From Paragonimus westermani (lineage: Eukaryota > Platyhelminthes > Trematoda > Plagiorchiida > Troglotrematidae), in assembly GCA_008508345.1 (NCBI GenBank), contig QNGE01000299.1, positions 92,888-156,887 on the forward strand: DNA of 64,000 nucleotides, in the 5' to 3' direction. The notes beneath the pieces were generated by a model. That model was not told the DNA's origin, did not search any database, and was given only the letters and a program-made list of their open reading frames with translations. Both the position numbers and the translations under genes were made by a program. Every line of letters begins with the position of its first letter. The first letter of the stretch is position 1. Below are positions 50,601 to 61,011 of this stretch, piece after piece.

Positions 50601-53600
50601 TTGTCAAATCTGAACGCTCAACCACTCTCGCTTGTGAGCAATGATCATGAATTCCCCGACAATTACCTATCAGTATTTAGGTCATCAATTTCCATCTCCT
50701 GATGACTTCTGTTACTTTGAAAGCAAAATTTCGCATGACCTATTTGTAGCCACAACAACGAAATGCCGGTTACTCATATTGAGTACTGTTCATTTGGCTA
50801 CCCGTAAAGGTAAAAAACTTTGTGAAATGTACCACGTTCAGATCCAATTTTTGTATCGATCATTTCACCATTCGAGGGCATAGTACAGACAACTCGCTTG
50901 TTGACTGAGCAAATGTGAGTAGCGGTAGATTGCTTATATCTACCTCGGGTTGCTGCTGGCGCATCAGTAACAGAAATGTGTACATAAAAAGTTGTGAAAC
51001 AATTTGTATCCTTTATCAATTTGAATAGCACGGATATAACACGAAGTTTGCGAGTTGAAGTCATATTGTAGTCTCTTTTTAATCATAAACTAGTAACACT
51101 TAAAAGTTCTAAATAAGCGAATGACTAACTGGAAACCCGCGGCCTCCCAAAGCTGCCACGGCCCTGGTTAGGAAAACCAAAACGGATGTAATGTAAATGT
51201 CGAGCCTTTTTGGGTACACACTGGAATGTTGTTCTGAGTAGTGAACAAGGCCTTAACAAACTTGAGCAGCCTCATCCGGTTGATCAATATGATCACACGG
51301 AACAGTGAAACCGCTTCAGCTTTGTAGTATGTTAGTTAAACGCCTAGCGAGCAATGAGGTCGAGTTTCGGTTGACTGGCACACGGCTGTTGTCCGGCCCA
51401 CTCATTGATTGGCGCAACCACTTTGGTGGATGCTCGTTGACCCGTTTCTCCAGATGTCTGTATGTGCCAGTGCAGTGCAGGAGATCAGAAATACAATGGC
51501 TGGTCAAGAGAACACTCTCGGGTCTTTTGGTCAGTGGACAGGTTAGGCTTCCGGTGTGCGCAAGGAGATGTGGCTGGACGGTGTTATAAGTCCGATGTAA
51601 ACTGAATTGCAAATTCCGCTTTACTCGTCTCATTACGTTGTCGCCTTTGTGGGGTAACCAAGTAAAAACAGTTTTTGTATAGCAAGTTGAGCATCGTTTT
51701 GGACGAGTAATCGGCTGTGATGCTCGATGAACTTGTCCGAATAGTTGTTGGAACTCAACTCATTTTTCCCTAATCGTACTTCTCCCTTTGTTGTTTCGAT
51801 GTGCATATTTTACTGGCTCTGTAGAATTGTTCGAACTGTAGAACATTCGTGCTCCATCAGCGACAAAATGAGAAAGTTGAGATACCTTCCAGTTCACACG
51901 GTTTTCCTGTATACTGTATGTCCCGTCAGATTTTTTGACAGTTAACACTTCGGGGAAACTCAATGCATTGTCATCCTCATACTCTCACGCAAAACGAATG
52001 TTGGTATGTAGTGAGTCAAACTGGGTCAAGAGGTTTTCGAATTGATCCTGGCCCTCCGCCATTGTCAGTTAACCATCAATTCATTCAGTTTCCTTAAGTA
52101 ACATGTTTACGGTTGAAAGGAGTACGAAATGAATTCATCCATCAAACTTCGTGTTCTCTTTGCGCGTCGTATGAAATGTTGTTCCGTATCACTAAGAAAT
52201 CGTGCAAATTAAATCAACCAGGTTAAAAATGGTGAATAATATGCGTAAATACTTGTATCCCTATATCTGTTTCATGCACTGCAAATCGTCGATACAGCCA
52301 ACGACTTGTGACCTCGGAAGTAAACTGTAAATTCTATCTTGTGACTCACGGATTCGTTGAATTGTCAGCCATCCATGTGCTGTATAGTGATTTCGCTTTG
52401 GATACGCAGTCCCGATGGCCCACCTGACAAGCGAGTTTGACAATACTAGCCCGAACTAAGCTGAATTCAGAAAAAGAAGGACTTCAATGAATTTCTAGGA
52501 AGGTTGATGCTAAACTGTAGATATGTACACTAGTCTCTTTTCAGGGTGGTTGCTAGTGGTGCCCATTAAAATTGACCTCTTCTGTGGAGTAGGCTATCTT
52601 GAGGGACAGACTAACAACCTAGCTCACCATCTTCACGGCTGCACGGTACATAATACTTCTCCATTTAACCGTCATGTGGTTGTTACTACATTTTCACTCA
52701 GTAATTGAATAAATTTTGTGCGAACCCCGGTGGTTTTGCTCATTGTAGAACTTTCAATAGTGTTTCAATATGAAAGTCATAATAATGCACAAAATGATAC
52801 ACATTGGGCACATTCACAGATGATCATGAGTGATTTCTTATGGGCACTATCTCAAGCTATCTCGTTGCTATCAGTTAGGAAATATGGATTTCATTAGGTA
52901 AGTAAAATGAGGTCAAGATATGGCTCAATAGAGGACAAAGGATGTCTTTGACTACTAACGATGTATAGCTTAAAATGTAGCGGATCTGCGATAATGTTTT
53001 TGCATTAACCTCGTGAGACAGTGAACCTAATGGCCTGAAGGTTAGTCCAGTTAGCTCCGGTAGATAGACTTAACTCTAAAGTTTAAAGAACAAAACTGTT
53101 TTGATTAACGTCATAGCTTCCGTATTATGAAACTAAATTAGGGGGAGATTGGTTGTTAGTGTTCACAGAACTCAAAATGTCTTATAGATATTCCATGGGG
53201 CTGCGCGACAGCAATCTTCCTAGTGCAGTAAACGACCTCGGGGGACAATCTGGAAGACATGTTTACTTATAGGTATGTCACATTGTCTGACCTGTAAAGC
53301 CTGAACACTTCTTCAGATGACCAAAAAGACTGCCTGATGATTGAAAGTGAAGCAGTTTTCTTGCGCGTTTGGAAACGATTTTTTTGCCAAGATGACAACT
53401 TACATTCGTTTATCCTCAGATTGCTTACAGTGGTTGTGTAAGTCATGCTGAGGGTGAACAAAAGAACTGAATACAAACCCAACTAACTGGAGGTATTCTA
53501 TATGCTTTCACTAAAAATGTGAGGTGTTCTGATGAGTAGTCATGGATTCGGTTAATTTCAAGTTGAACCTCAATCACTTTTGATTCCAGCTTCCACGTTC

Positions 53601-56362
53601 AGGCAGGTTTTCCAACCAACCTCTTTCGAAAAGAAGCACTAGACTCGAGTTTCGCCGTCATCAGAGTTCGTCAGCAGTGCACATGCTTGCCACGGCCGGG
53701 ACTAGAATTCCGGCCACCCTCTCAAGAGGCAACTGTGTTCACTGCTGGGTCATTCACCTCATGTTAGGCACGACTGCATTATCATATGCGAATGCTCAGC
53801 CACTTTCGCTTGTGAGCAATGATCAGGTTGCCCGATCGTCTCGAGAGGAGACACGGTAACTATCCTGTTAACTCCAATCGATGGCTCCGCGATTAGGACT
53901 TCCGAGGCAGGTCAAAATCTCCGATCTCAGCAAGCCTGCAAGGTGAAATTCCGAAGGCTGAACCTCACCGACCTCAGCGATACCAAACACAACCCTAAGA
54001 ACAGCACGTACATGCAACGGAAATACTCAACATCCCAAGTGAACTGATGCACGTCGTTCTTGTTTCACTAATTACGTTGGTTAGACGAGAGCATGTTTCA
54101 TCACTTGAGCAGTATATTCCGAATTGCAGTGCCAAATTATTTCCAGATCTGTTTTAGTCATCTCGATTATCAGTTGCGAACAACTCAAACAGCAAATGAG
54201 CCCTTAATATGGGGGTAACCTCGATCCGTAAATACGTAGTAGACCTCATATATATATATACATCACATTCACCTATCAACCTTCTTTCCAAGATCCAACT
54301 GCTTGTCATATTTGGAAAGACGGAAATAGTGAAAAATTGTTTCTACTAATTACGACTTAACGTCAATATCTAAGTTTGAATAAGCTTAGATCAGATTCAC
54401 ACAAGTTATGTGAAAAAAACAAGTTCACCCTATTGTTGTCCTTGTACACCATTTCCAACCTGTCATTAAATGCATCATATATATATCATCTGTATAAGAC
54501 CTATATCACTGTAGTTCTACTGTACTGCTGAAGTGAAGTACAAGTCCAGATGTTCATTTTGAGATTATTCTCGTTACTCTGTTCCAAATACGGTGGTATC
54601 AACCATTTTCATATCTGTCCTGTTATAGTTACGGTATAAATGTTACTTCAATAGAGTTTGTTCACTAATTTTTATTTAATGTCATCTCAGTTTGTTTTTT
54701 TACACAGTAGTTTATGCTTTCAAGACGAAAAGATGGTATTTTCCATCTGATGCAGTTTGTCCGTTCGCATTCCCGCTTTTAATTCTGTGTGCACGACGAG
54801 TTGAATTTTGTGCTACTCGAAATCCCATCTACTTGAATAAGTAGCGGAACTATCCGTGCACCTAATCAGTTATAAGCCAATACCACAAATCGAATGCTCA
54901 GCATCTTATTGTTCAATCTCTACGTTTGCATAGGCTTAGATGGTTAGGTCATGTATTAAGGATGCCAACTAGTCGTCTTCCACACCGAGCACTGTTCGCT
55001 AACACTGCGACCGACTGGTATAAGGTGCGAGATGACCTGGCGTAAGGAAATGAAGTCGTTCACCAGCGGGTTGGCCACTGTACATCGAGTACGCCTCCCG
55101 TGCTGGGGCCCTCGCGACTGTAGTTGAGATGGCGGCTAATCGAGCTCAGTGGCGTGAGTGTTGTCGTTGTTTGTCCGAGTTGTCTGTGAAATGAGTGCAT
55201 TTAATGACGCGGAGCAGTGAAAGCCGTAAAGAAGTTGTCTTGTTGATGACGCCTTACTCTCACTTGCAGCTAGGTTGTTTGTTCGCAGGGTGTAGGCACC
55301 TTGATTTTGAATGTTTGAATATGGACGTGGTTGTTTTCAGTAGTTAAGTCCCTTCCGGTCCCCTTCTTTTTTTCCTTCTCTCTTCCTATACCGGGTTTGC
55401 TTTTTCTTCACGGTTGTGTGGCAGCTAAACATTATTGTGAACCACTAATGTATTGATTTCTGGGAGGATGATGATGAACATCTTATGTTTGCCGAACAGC
55501 TCACCAATTTGGTGCACAGATAACCGAGTAATCAACAAAAATGTATTCACCAAACAAGGAGCCAGTCGGCCATCAGCATGAGACCAAAAGCGACCGCGAA
55601 TACTCTTCAGATTACAAATATTCGGAGGCATTATCTATCGTTTTGTCATTAGAAAACAAAAATCTGTTGCTGCTCTGTACCTTCAATATTCACAAGCTAA
55701 TTTTGTGCGTATGAGAAGGGAATATCTAGGACGCTGTTAGCGACTTGGGAACAGTGGAATTTAGGTTAAGTTTGAATACTGTTCATCCGCTGGTTCTGAA
55801 CTCCTAATCCAAGGTTCGGTTAACCCACCGTTGAGCTACTGGTCATTCTGTCAACTGAATACACTTGTGCAGATTGCGCGCCGTATTTTATACGTGCAGT
55901 TACTAGTTCACAAAAAGTAACAAGACAGTTATTATCCCAAGATTGAGCGCAATGCGCGAGGCTGCTCTAAATTCCAATTTGTTCAAAATCATGCCAATAT
56001 ATTTCAGCATTTCGGCTACATGAAGTGGCAATCGAACAACTTTGGTGGAAGGTGCGTACGTTCCAAGAACCATCATTTTGTCTGCGTACATACGTTTAGA
56101 AAATTTCCTAGATTGGCCACATATCGCTTACTTTTTCAAATGATCTTCGTTTTCAGTCATCATGTTCCAGTCTACCTGGTTGATCACACGATCCACCAGT
56201 GTTCGTATGTAAGCAAGCAGAGCACCGTAAGACGAGTCAAATGCGAGTAAGCGTGTAAGCGTGCGCAGAGTTCGTGTGGCTGTTTCCCAAGTGACATATT
56301 CCTCTTCATTGCTCAAGTATTTGGTCATGTTAAGGAACACGGAATATGGAACATTTCCACGG
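35508..56362 (-). CDS. M1-family aminopeptidase, C-terminal (ERAP1_C-like) half; 5' exons lie outside the window
   Basis: Exons found: 56362-56176, 55604-55505 (3' end uncertain), 47661-47494, 45987-45853, 38392-38290, 35681-35508. Together they match the helical C-terminal domain that closes over the active site in aminopeptidase N/A, ERAP and puromycin-sensitive aminopeptidases. Landmarks are YSVFLNMTKYL...YVTWETA, LRPAVYCTAIDAGG, SLACTRDIW, LGTLVMWEHIREMW and NYKWVKTHRDVIYRWLE. The zinc site (HEXXH) is not in the window and should lie upstream, beyond 56.4 kb or past the right edge. The gene should trim N-terminal residues from peptides. Vertebrate relatives are often membrane-anchored at the N-terminus, which cannot be seen here. 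Which M1 subfamily this is cannot be decided from the C-terminal half. Confidence 0.88.
35682..38289 (-). other. Aminopeptidase intron before the terminal exon
   Basis: A 2.6-kb intron. A nested inverted repeat lies at 37414-37514. Nothing else was recognised. Confidence 0.75.
37414..37514. repeat. Nested inverted repeats
   Basis: Outer arms GGAACGCACTGG (37414-37425) and CCAGTGCGTTCC (37503-37514) are a perfect 12-bp pair. Inside them GATTCAGT and ACTGAATC form a second 8-bp pair close to the right arm. The layout could fold into a branched hairpin in RNA. Confidence 0.6.
38290..38392 (-). CDS. Aminopeptidase exon (two possible acceptors)
   Basis: The donor is GAAGAG|GTCAGT. Two in-frame acceptors exist: TTATTTCAG (exon from 38392, beginning YLAIFLCHSGVIQHIFKSMS) and TTTTTCTCTGTCACAG (exon from 38365, beginning GVIQHIFKSMS). 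Both keep the phase. The longer form restores the usual spacing between the Trp of the previous exon and the L/V-I pair, as in aminopeptidase N. The shorter one has the better polypyrimidine tract. Sequence similarity is modest; the call leans on order and phase. Confidence 0.7.
39035..39245 (+). repeat. tRNA-derived SINE
   Basis: A perfect A box TGGCGCAGTGG is followed by a B-box-like GGAGCATTAGTCACTGCC. Then come CTCACGAGCTGTAACAAG and the tail AAAGGGCTGAAGGAAAAATC, as in the other family members. Confidence 0.7.
41560..41760 (+). pseudogene. Penelope-like reverse transcriptase fragment
   Basis: One frame reads EKLSNLLKSPCKFSLLC. The next reads EDTVVFLDISIKPEEIGTLL and WSVYCKPKHSG. This matches the Penelope block LPFLDV.I.R...G.L..SVYRKPTHTG. 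A frameshift separates the two parts, and the YxDD region is not recognisable upstream. It is a relic on the strand opposite to the host gene. Confidence 0.5.
42915..43338. repeat. Foldback (hairpin) element with 136-bp arms
   Basis: Left arm 42915-43050 and right arm 43203-43338 are reverse complements with about 17 mismatches and no indels by hand count (about 88% identity), across a 152-bp spacer. Termini are GTTTTGGCATTGG and CCAATGTCAAAAC. No clear flanking target-site duplication was seen. Confidence 0.85.
43395..43640 (-). repeat. tRNA-derived SINE
   Basis: Minus-strand copy: AGAAGCACTAGTCTCGAG, TTAAAGCTCGTCAGTAGTGC, GCCGAGACTAGAACTCCGGC (B-box region) and the A-box region near 43520-43545. 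It lies about 60 bp from the foldback element. Confidence 0.7.
45853..45987 (-). CDS. Aminopeptidase exon
   Basis: The acceptor is CCTTTTAATAG; the donor is GCAGA|GTAAGT. The exon encodes YINSLLAQDNLETHDLQESL, SLLATTPLGTLVMWEHIREM and WKRA. The family block is L..AL....IR.QD....I..va.NP.G..LaW.Fi...W. Phases fit on both sides. Confidence 0.92.
45988..47493 (-). other. Aminopeptidase intron (1.5 kb)
   Basis: Clean GT-AG intron between two well-supported exons; no repeats or genes recognised. Confidence 0.85.
47494..47661 (-). CDS. Aminopeptidase exon
   Basis: The acceptor is TCTTGTTCCAG; the donor is AAAGA|GTAGGT. The exon encodes IPPSLRPAVYCTAIDAGGQL, EWRFLYRQLKYAERDEEASG and IRPSLACTRDIWIMK. 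This matches the very conserved M1 block LRxxVYCxAIxxGGxxEWxFxxxxY...ALxCxxxxWLL. It enters in phase 2. Its last two bases GA join A of the next exon to give Glu. Confidence 0.93.
49281..49333. repeat. Short tandem ending in a perfect 18-bp palindrome
   Basis: The motif CCACTGTAA recurs three times in 53 bp. The last copy forms CCACTGTAATTACAGTGG (49316-49333), which equals its own reverse complement. Confidence 0.8.
50385..50650 (-). repeat. tRNA-derived SINE (best A box)
   Basis: On the minus strand the A box TGGCGCAGTGG is perfect, followed by CAACATGGTTGCCTCG and a B-box-like GGAGTTCAAATGCC. The shared tail matches other members. This is the clearest copy for defining the family. Confidence 0.75.
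51340..51560 (-). pseudogene. Fragment resembling the GIY-YIG-side end of a Penelope-like element
   Basis: The minus frame reads TYRHLEKRVNEHPPKWLRQS then MSGPDNSRVPV, like the conserved R.L..R..EH.PKWL segment of the GIY-YIG domain in Penelope-like elements. The GIY and YIG residues themselves have decayed (GTY remains). It is similar to the relic at 1117-1320. Confidence 0.48.
53560..53860 (-). repeat. tRNA-derived SINE
   Basis: Minus-strand copy with AAAAGAAGCACTAGACTCG, TCAGAGTTCGTCAGCAGTGC, GGGACTAGAATTCCGGCC and TTAGGCACGACTGCATTATC. It closely resembles the copies in the protease intron, which shows that the 20-25 kb duplication contains a dispersed family. Confidence 0.75.
54910..55478 (+). 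mobile_element. 5'-truncated RTE-like LINE with target-site duplication
   Basis: It begins inside the coding region: IVQSLRLHRLRWLGHVLRMP, then LPHRALF. After frameshifts WRKEMKSFTSGLATVHRVRL and a WGPRD-like block follow, then a 3' region ending in GGATGATGATGAA. CATCTTAT flanks it at 54902-54909 and 55479-55486. It lies antisense to the aminopeptidase, with its 3' end against the exon at 55505-55604. Confidence 0.8.
55505..55604 (-). CDS. Probable aminopeptidase exon; 3' boundary unresolved beside a LINE
   Basis: The frame reads SIRGRFWSHADGRLAP then CLVNTFLLITRLSVHQI, possibly continuing GELFGKHKM up to about 55480. It fits the next M1 segment (GW...RL...L...C/RLG...I..A..LF..H) by spacing and pattern, and enters in phase 0 after CTGAAG, as the previous exon requires. 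The polypyrimidine tract is weak. The only good donor, ATTG|GTGAGC at 55504, leaves phase 1, but the next exon needs phase 2. A mini-exon is missing, the boundary is different, or the exon has been damaged by the LINE whose 3' end abuts it at 55478. Confidence 0.55.
55790..55860 (-). repeat. tRNA-like / SINE-head-like sequence
   Basis: The minus strand reads CAGTAGCTCAACGGTGGGTT (A-box-like) and GGAGTTCAGAACC (B-box-like) at suitable spacing. It is degenerate and lies in the intron between the two most upstream aminopeptidase exons. Confidence 0.35.
56176..56362 (-). CDS. Aminopeptidase exon (start of ERAP1_C-like domain)
   Basis: The acceptor is TCATCGACAG; the donor is CAG|GTAGAC. Sixty-two codons begin RGNVPYSVFLNMTKYLSNEE, the hallmark opening of the M1 C-terminal domain (family pattern: YS-x-ALxLTKYL followed by Y-V-x-W-E). 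It then reads TWETATRTLRTLTRLL and YGALLAYIRTLVDRVINQ. It leaves in phase 0. The preceding exon, expected to end like LIDDAF, was not found in the window. Confidence 0.88.
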
Positions 56363-59300
56363 CTGTCGATGAGAAATGAAGGGTCAACGAATAGCAATAT
56401 GTACGTGATTGTAACGTGACACACATTATTATATGAAATAACGAATATTCTTTAGTACAAAGGAAAAATCTGAGCTCGCAGTGATACATTCTAATTTGTA
56501 ATTCCTTCCGTTTTTCACATCATATTTCCGTCAGTAAATAAATTCAGATACCTTGATTACCGCAAAAGGCCACTTGGTGAAATAATCTGCTCAACCGAAC
56601 TTAGTCAAACAAAATGGCAACTGAAACCATACTCGTCATACCGAACCGAGTAACTGACTAATACATTGTTGAATGTTCCAGTCTTTTTAACTTTTTCGTG
56701 ATTTCCAGTAACCTTAGGTACTACTAGGTGTTAGTAATGTCAAATCCTAGTAGTTTGTGATGAATTTTCAGTTGGTGTGTTTTTCTTACTCATAGGTTAA
56801 AATGGGCCTGCAAATTAGAAAGAGGTGAGAACAGATATCGTAAAAAGTTGACCCAGCTGGCTGTCATTGATTTGTGAACTGTATGTACGAAGTGTGGTTA
56901 AGTGATACAACCGTAATCCAGTCACTCACCTGCCATACTATTGGTAACTACAGCGAAGTGTTTGAACCCGGTGATATTCTTGTAGAAATTCCAACGAACT
57001 CTTTAAATTAACCCTGATGTTATCAATCACAGTCAACGATTAACTTTCTGCGCATGTGCTCTAGATGATTGGGCAAAATGACTATTGCTGCCCGTTTGTT
57101 GTGATCTGCCTTTTAGTTGGTCTACATGACGTTGACAGATAGGTACTTAACGCACTGTTCTCAAAAACACGTGAGTCCAAGTTTAGCTTCCAATCTGGTT
57201 GAATATATGCTCTGACGATTAACTCTACCGTGACGGCAAATTGAATATCGTGATTTTCTTTCAGTGAACAGTGGAATTTTATGTTGGAATGTGAATATGT
57301 CCTTTGTTTTGTGAGTGATGTTCAGGCTATACAATAGAAAATGAACTTAACGACTGTTTATCAGTTACCCGCTACACTTAGTTCTGTCAAATGACAGAGA
57401 GAGACAGTTGCTTTGCTACACACCTGCCTGTGCTTGCATGCGGCTCGGCATGAACGTTCACACACACTCATCGGCCAATTCTATTGCTCCGGTTATGCAC
57501 TCATGTGGTCGACACGTACTCATTACTGTGAAGCTATCGAGCCGCAAATCTCAAGTTTTGTCTGAACTCGATTTAAGCACAGAACCGTCATGTTTAAACC
57601 AGGCTAGCAACGTAGCCTCACTGGAAGTTTGGAAGTTTCACGTTACTTTTCTAGATTAACATGACTACCAGACCACTCACTGCTAACTGGTGTTAGCTTG
57701 ATCAATAAACTGGTCTAGTGTTGCTCACGCGAGTTTCCCTCACCACACAGTGTCGATCGCACATAGCAAGTCTCGCGCAAGTGTTTTCCGGAATTGTCAA
57801 TCGTTTTACAGTTTATCACATGCATTTCAGTATTAGGTTTTCAACTCACAATTTTCGACCAGTTTATCATTTAAGACGCACCCGATGTCCCTAGATGAAT
57901 CACGTGGATAACCGAATCCAACTAATTACACAGATTACTGGAAAGTCTATCTGAATTTGAAAGCTGCGATCATTTGTGTGTGATATTCAACTTGAAAATA
58001 ATTTCACAGAAGCAACGATTGCTGCCCCACAGTTAAGTTGAAAATTAATCATTTTTGATCAACTCTGATTCCATTTGCTACTGAAGTTACTTGCATATGG
58101 AACAACATTTAGGTCGCCGGACACTGTGAGACTGTCTTTCTCATCATCAGCAGGTCTGTTGTTGGTAGCCTAGACTGTGCAAAGACCATGCCCTAAGTGG
58201 CCCGCCTGAGTGTTAAGAAAAACCAGTGACATATGTGCCAGTTGATACCTAAGACGAATATCTCAATTTTAGTTTAACGACATCGTAAACAGTAAGAAGA
58301 GACAACTGAAAACGTTTACTGCAATCAATAGTCTAGTAGTTCGATAGATTACCCTTTTACGAATATCTCATTGTGATCACAACGCCTGCTTTTGGTTTTC
58401 AGCCCCAAAATGGACTAATATATTTTCGCGAAAACTGGAATGACATCCCCTGATAACAGCCGTATTCCTTACAAATTTTTTCGTTGTACACAAAAATAAT
58501 GGAGTTATGATAAAATATATATGGCTAAAGTCACGGGAAACAACTTTTCGCTAGTGTCCTCAGAACTCACTTGGCCAAGCTGAACAGATCATCTATGATT
58601 TGAGCTCTCGAATGAACCGGTATAACCTACAAGAAAATAAAAACGGCCGTAAAATAAGCGTTGTTTAAAGATCAACAACACCAGTTCCCGAAATTGTGGT
58701 AAATCAATTGTTGAATAATGCTAACGAATTAACACTTCCGGATGCAATTGTACAACAGGCATAATTCATACAGAAACCTCTGCCATCATTGGCTGGCCAA
58801 TAATTAGCAGAAAACGTGTGGCCTAACAAGACATCACTAGATAGCTTTCAGTTAACATTGCTAAGATTGACACTCTTCCGTTTTGTCCACAGATGTTGAA
58901 TTCCTACCACTTATCTAGGTAACCTGGTATACTGTGCTTACTCGGTTCTTTTAGTGCACGTAAACAGAAACTCACTCGAAACCGCGTAACATCGTGATCA
59001 GTACCTCATTCACCATGGAATGAATTCAACGAGTTGCTTATGTTTCAGTCAGACACAAATAATGTTCTAACTTTTGAGTTGTAGAAGGCAAATTATGACC
59101 CGAAGTGACTTTCGTCATTTCCTCCTCAAAGCAGATTACAATTATCCTTCTTTCTAGCATGTGTGAAATGGCTCTGGTCACATGAGCAGTCTGCTAGATG
59201 TCCACTGTTTGCGAGCTCAATGCATTACTGTCAGTTTCCTCTGTCATGTGATGAAGCGGATTCAGAGCTGAGACCAGGCCGAATCTGGATGTGAAAGACG

Positions 59301-61011
59301 AAATGACATTCTCTGATCAATGCATACGTGAACATATTCGTTTGACTTTTGTTGTACAGGAAAGTGCATTAGTCACATCGGTAGATATTTTGCCAGACGG
59401 ATAAGGGTGCATCATCTTACTCGGCCCGAAAATGGAGTTGACAAATCAGTTACTAGTGAACTCTAGGTCGCCAAACTGAAAGCAAATGTTTCGTTTTGTT
59501 GTTGTATACAGGTTTCTGTCACATTATTTCAAATCAGTCCAAAGACGTATACCAGCCATAGTCGATGCGATCACCATTCGGTTATGTACACCTGTTTTGC
59601 ATTACCCATGATTACGATTAAATCGAATTCGCAAAACGTCAGTCCGCATTGCTGCCCTCACTTTTAGTCGATAAGTTTGCACACAAAATATCAAATCGTA
59701 TAACTCACACCGTTGATAACTGCAGTGGTTGCGTTAACCTGTTAAATAATGGCTGAAAACAACTGTTTGTATAATTGTCTCAGTAAAAACTCATTTCACC
59801 CCTCAACTGGAAAACATCTGATCAGCGCACGCCGACTAAACATGGGAATATTAGGTGGTAAGATTATAACGCGAACTCTCCATGTTCTACGCAGTGATCT
59901 CGTTATCTATCTCTCAGATGAAATGCATCTAAGATGGACTTGTTGTCACTGATTCGAATCCGGCTATGGCCCAAAATTTTATTGATCTATAAAGTGCTGC
60001 ACTAAGCCAAATTTCAACAGTACCTCTACTTAAGTCGTGTTGCTAATGAAGTTGGAAGACATACATTTAAATTTTTACGTTTAAAACAATATCCTACCCA
60101 ACTTTAGCAAATCCCAGTTTTTACCAGTGCTCTTCCACACCTTTATTGGTCACACTGCTCTAGGCTAATTTTCACCAATGTTTGGTCAAAACTTCAAAAT
60201 TTACTCACTACCCAACACGTTTATCAGGTTATGATCATACCCGTTTTTTGCTGTCTGATGAATCAATTCAAACCTAGTACAAGTTCTGATTCACAAGTGT
60301 GTTCTCTTATACCGATCTCTATAAATCTGCATCCAGACCTTCAGCTAAGTTTGTTTTAAGATCTAACTTGGCTCCTGCTTACGTCTGTGTTTTTCTGTTT
60401 TGGAATCTGCTATTTCTCTAACTCGTTTACAATTCCTTGCTACCAAAGTGGAGTGTTCAAAACACATTGGTTGTTTTACCGGCTATCTAGAAGCGGATAA
60501 GCGATACCCTGACTGCTTACAGCTGTTATACGAGAAGGTAAGTACCTCACATTTTTATAGGTTCATAGGCTGTTTCAGGTGGCACAGAGATCTTTGTTTT
60601 TGCGTTTCTGTTTTGTGGTGGTCGGTGAAAAGTTGTGCTGAACGATTTGTAGGTATAGAGGGAAAGTGAATGGAACTGAATAAAAGAGCAATTCAGTGAA
60701 GCTGTCACCTACAATCATTAGAGCAGCGAACACTGAAACGCACGGAAACAACATTCAGTCACACATGCACAACTGATGACCTGTTAGACTGAGATAGTAT
60801 ATCGATTAGGAAATTGGTAGTGCCGCCTGTCTTTTACGTATTTGCCTGTCCGGCATCACTTTAAAATCCTCAACCGATTCAGTAGTAACCAAAGAGTTCG
60901 GTAATGCGTTTTAATGTAAACAAACCTTAACTGTGAACCAGCTCTGTCTCCAGAATAACCATCCTGTTTCATTACTCAGTTGTTAGCGACTAATTGCTTA
61001 AACGTTCATCC
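56363..61011. other. Upstream part of the aminopeptidase gene or intron; nothing recognised
   Basis: The exon preceding 56362 must lie here or beyond the window. I looked for reverse-strand GAMEN and HEXXH-like sequences and saw none. Short plus-strand frames at 57.4, 59.7 and 60.4 kb lack family features. Confidence 0.5.

Larger units (their letters stand above)
47662..55504 (-). other. Aminopeptidase intron (about 7.8 kb; may hide a small exon)
   Basis: It holds SINE copies at 50.4 and 53.6 kb, a Penelope-like scrap at 51.4 kb, a short palindromic tandem at 49.28-49.33 kb and an RTE-like LINE at 54.91-55.48 kb. A short (TG)n tract lies near 49010-49023 and (TA)n near 54248-54260. The phase conflict between flanking exons suggests an unseen mini-exon here. 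Confidence 0.6.

Noticed and set aside
51850..51963. Minus-strand stretch reading SFPEVLTVKKSDGTYSIQEN, reminiscent of the end of the M1 catalytic domain
   Set aside because: It lies downstream of the C-terminal-domain exon at 56.2 kb, so the order is wrong for this gene. There is no convincing acceptor in front of it. Likely coincidence, though a relic of a second copy cannot be excluded.
55903..56091. Minus-strand frame between two aminopeptidase exons
   Set aside because: Considered as the exon following 56176, but it does not fit the family pattern and has no usable acceptor; 55604-55505 fits better.
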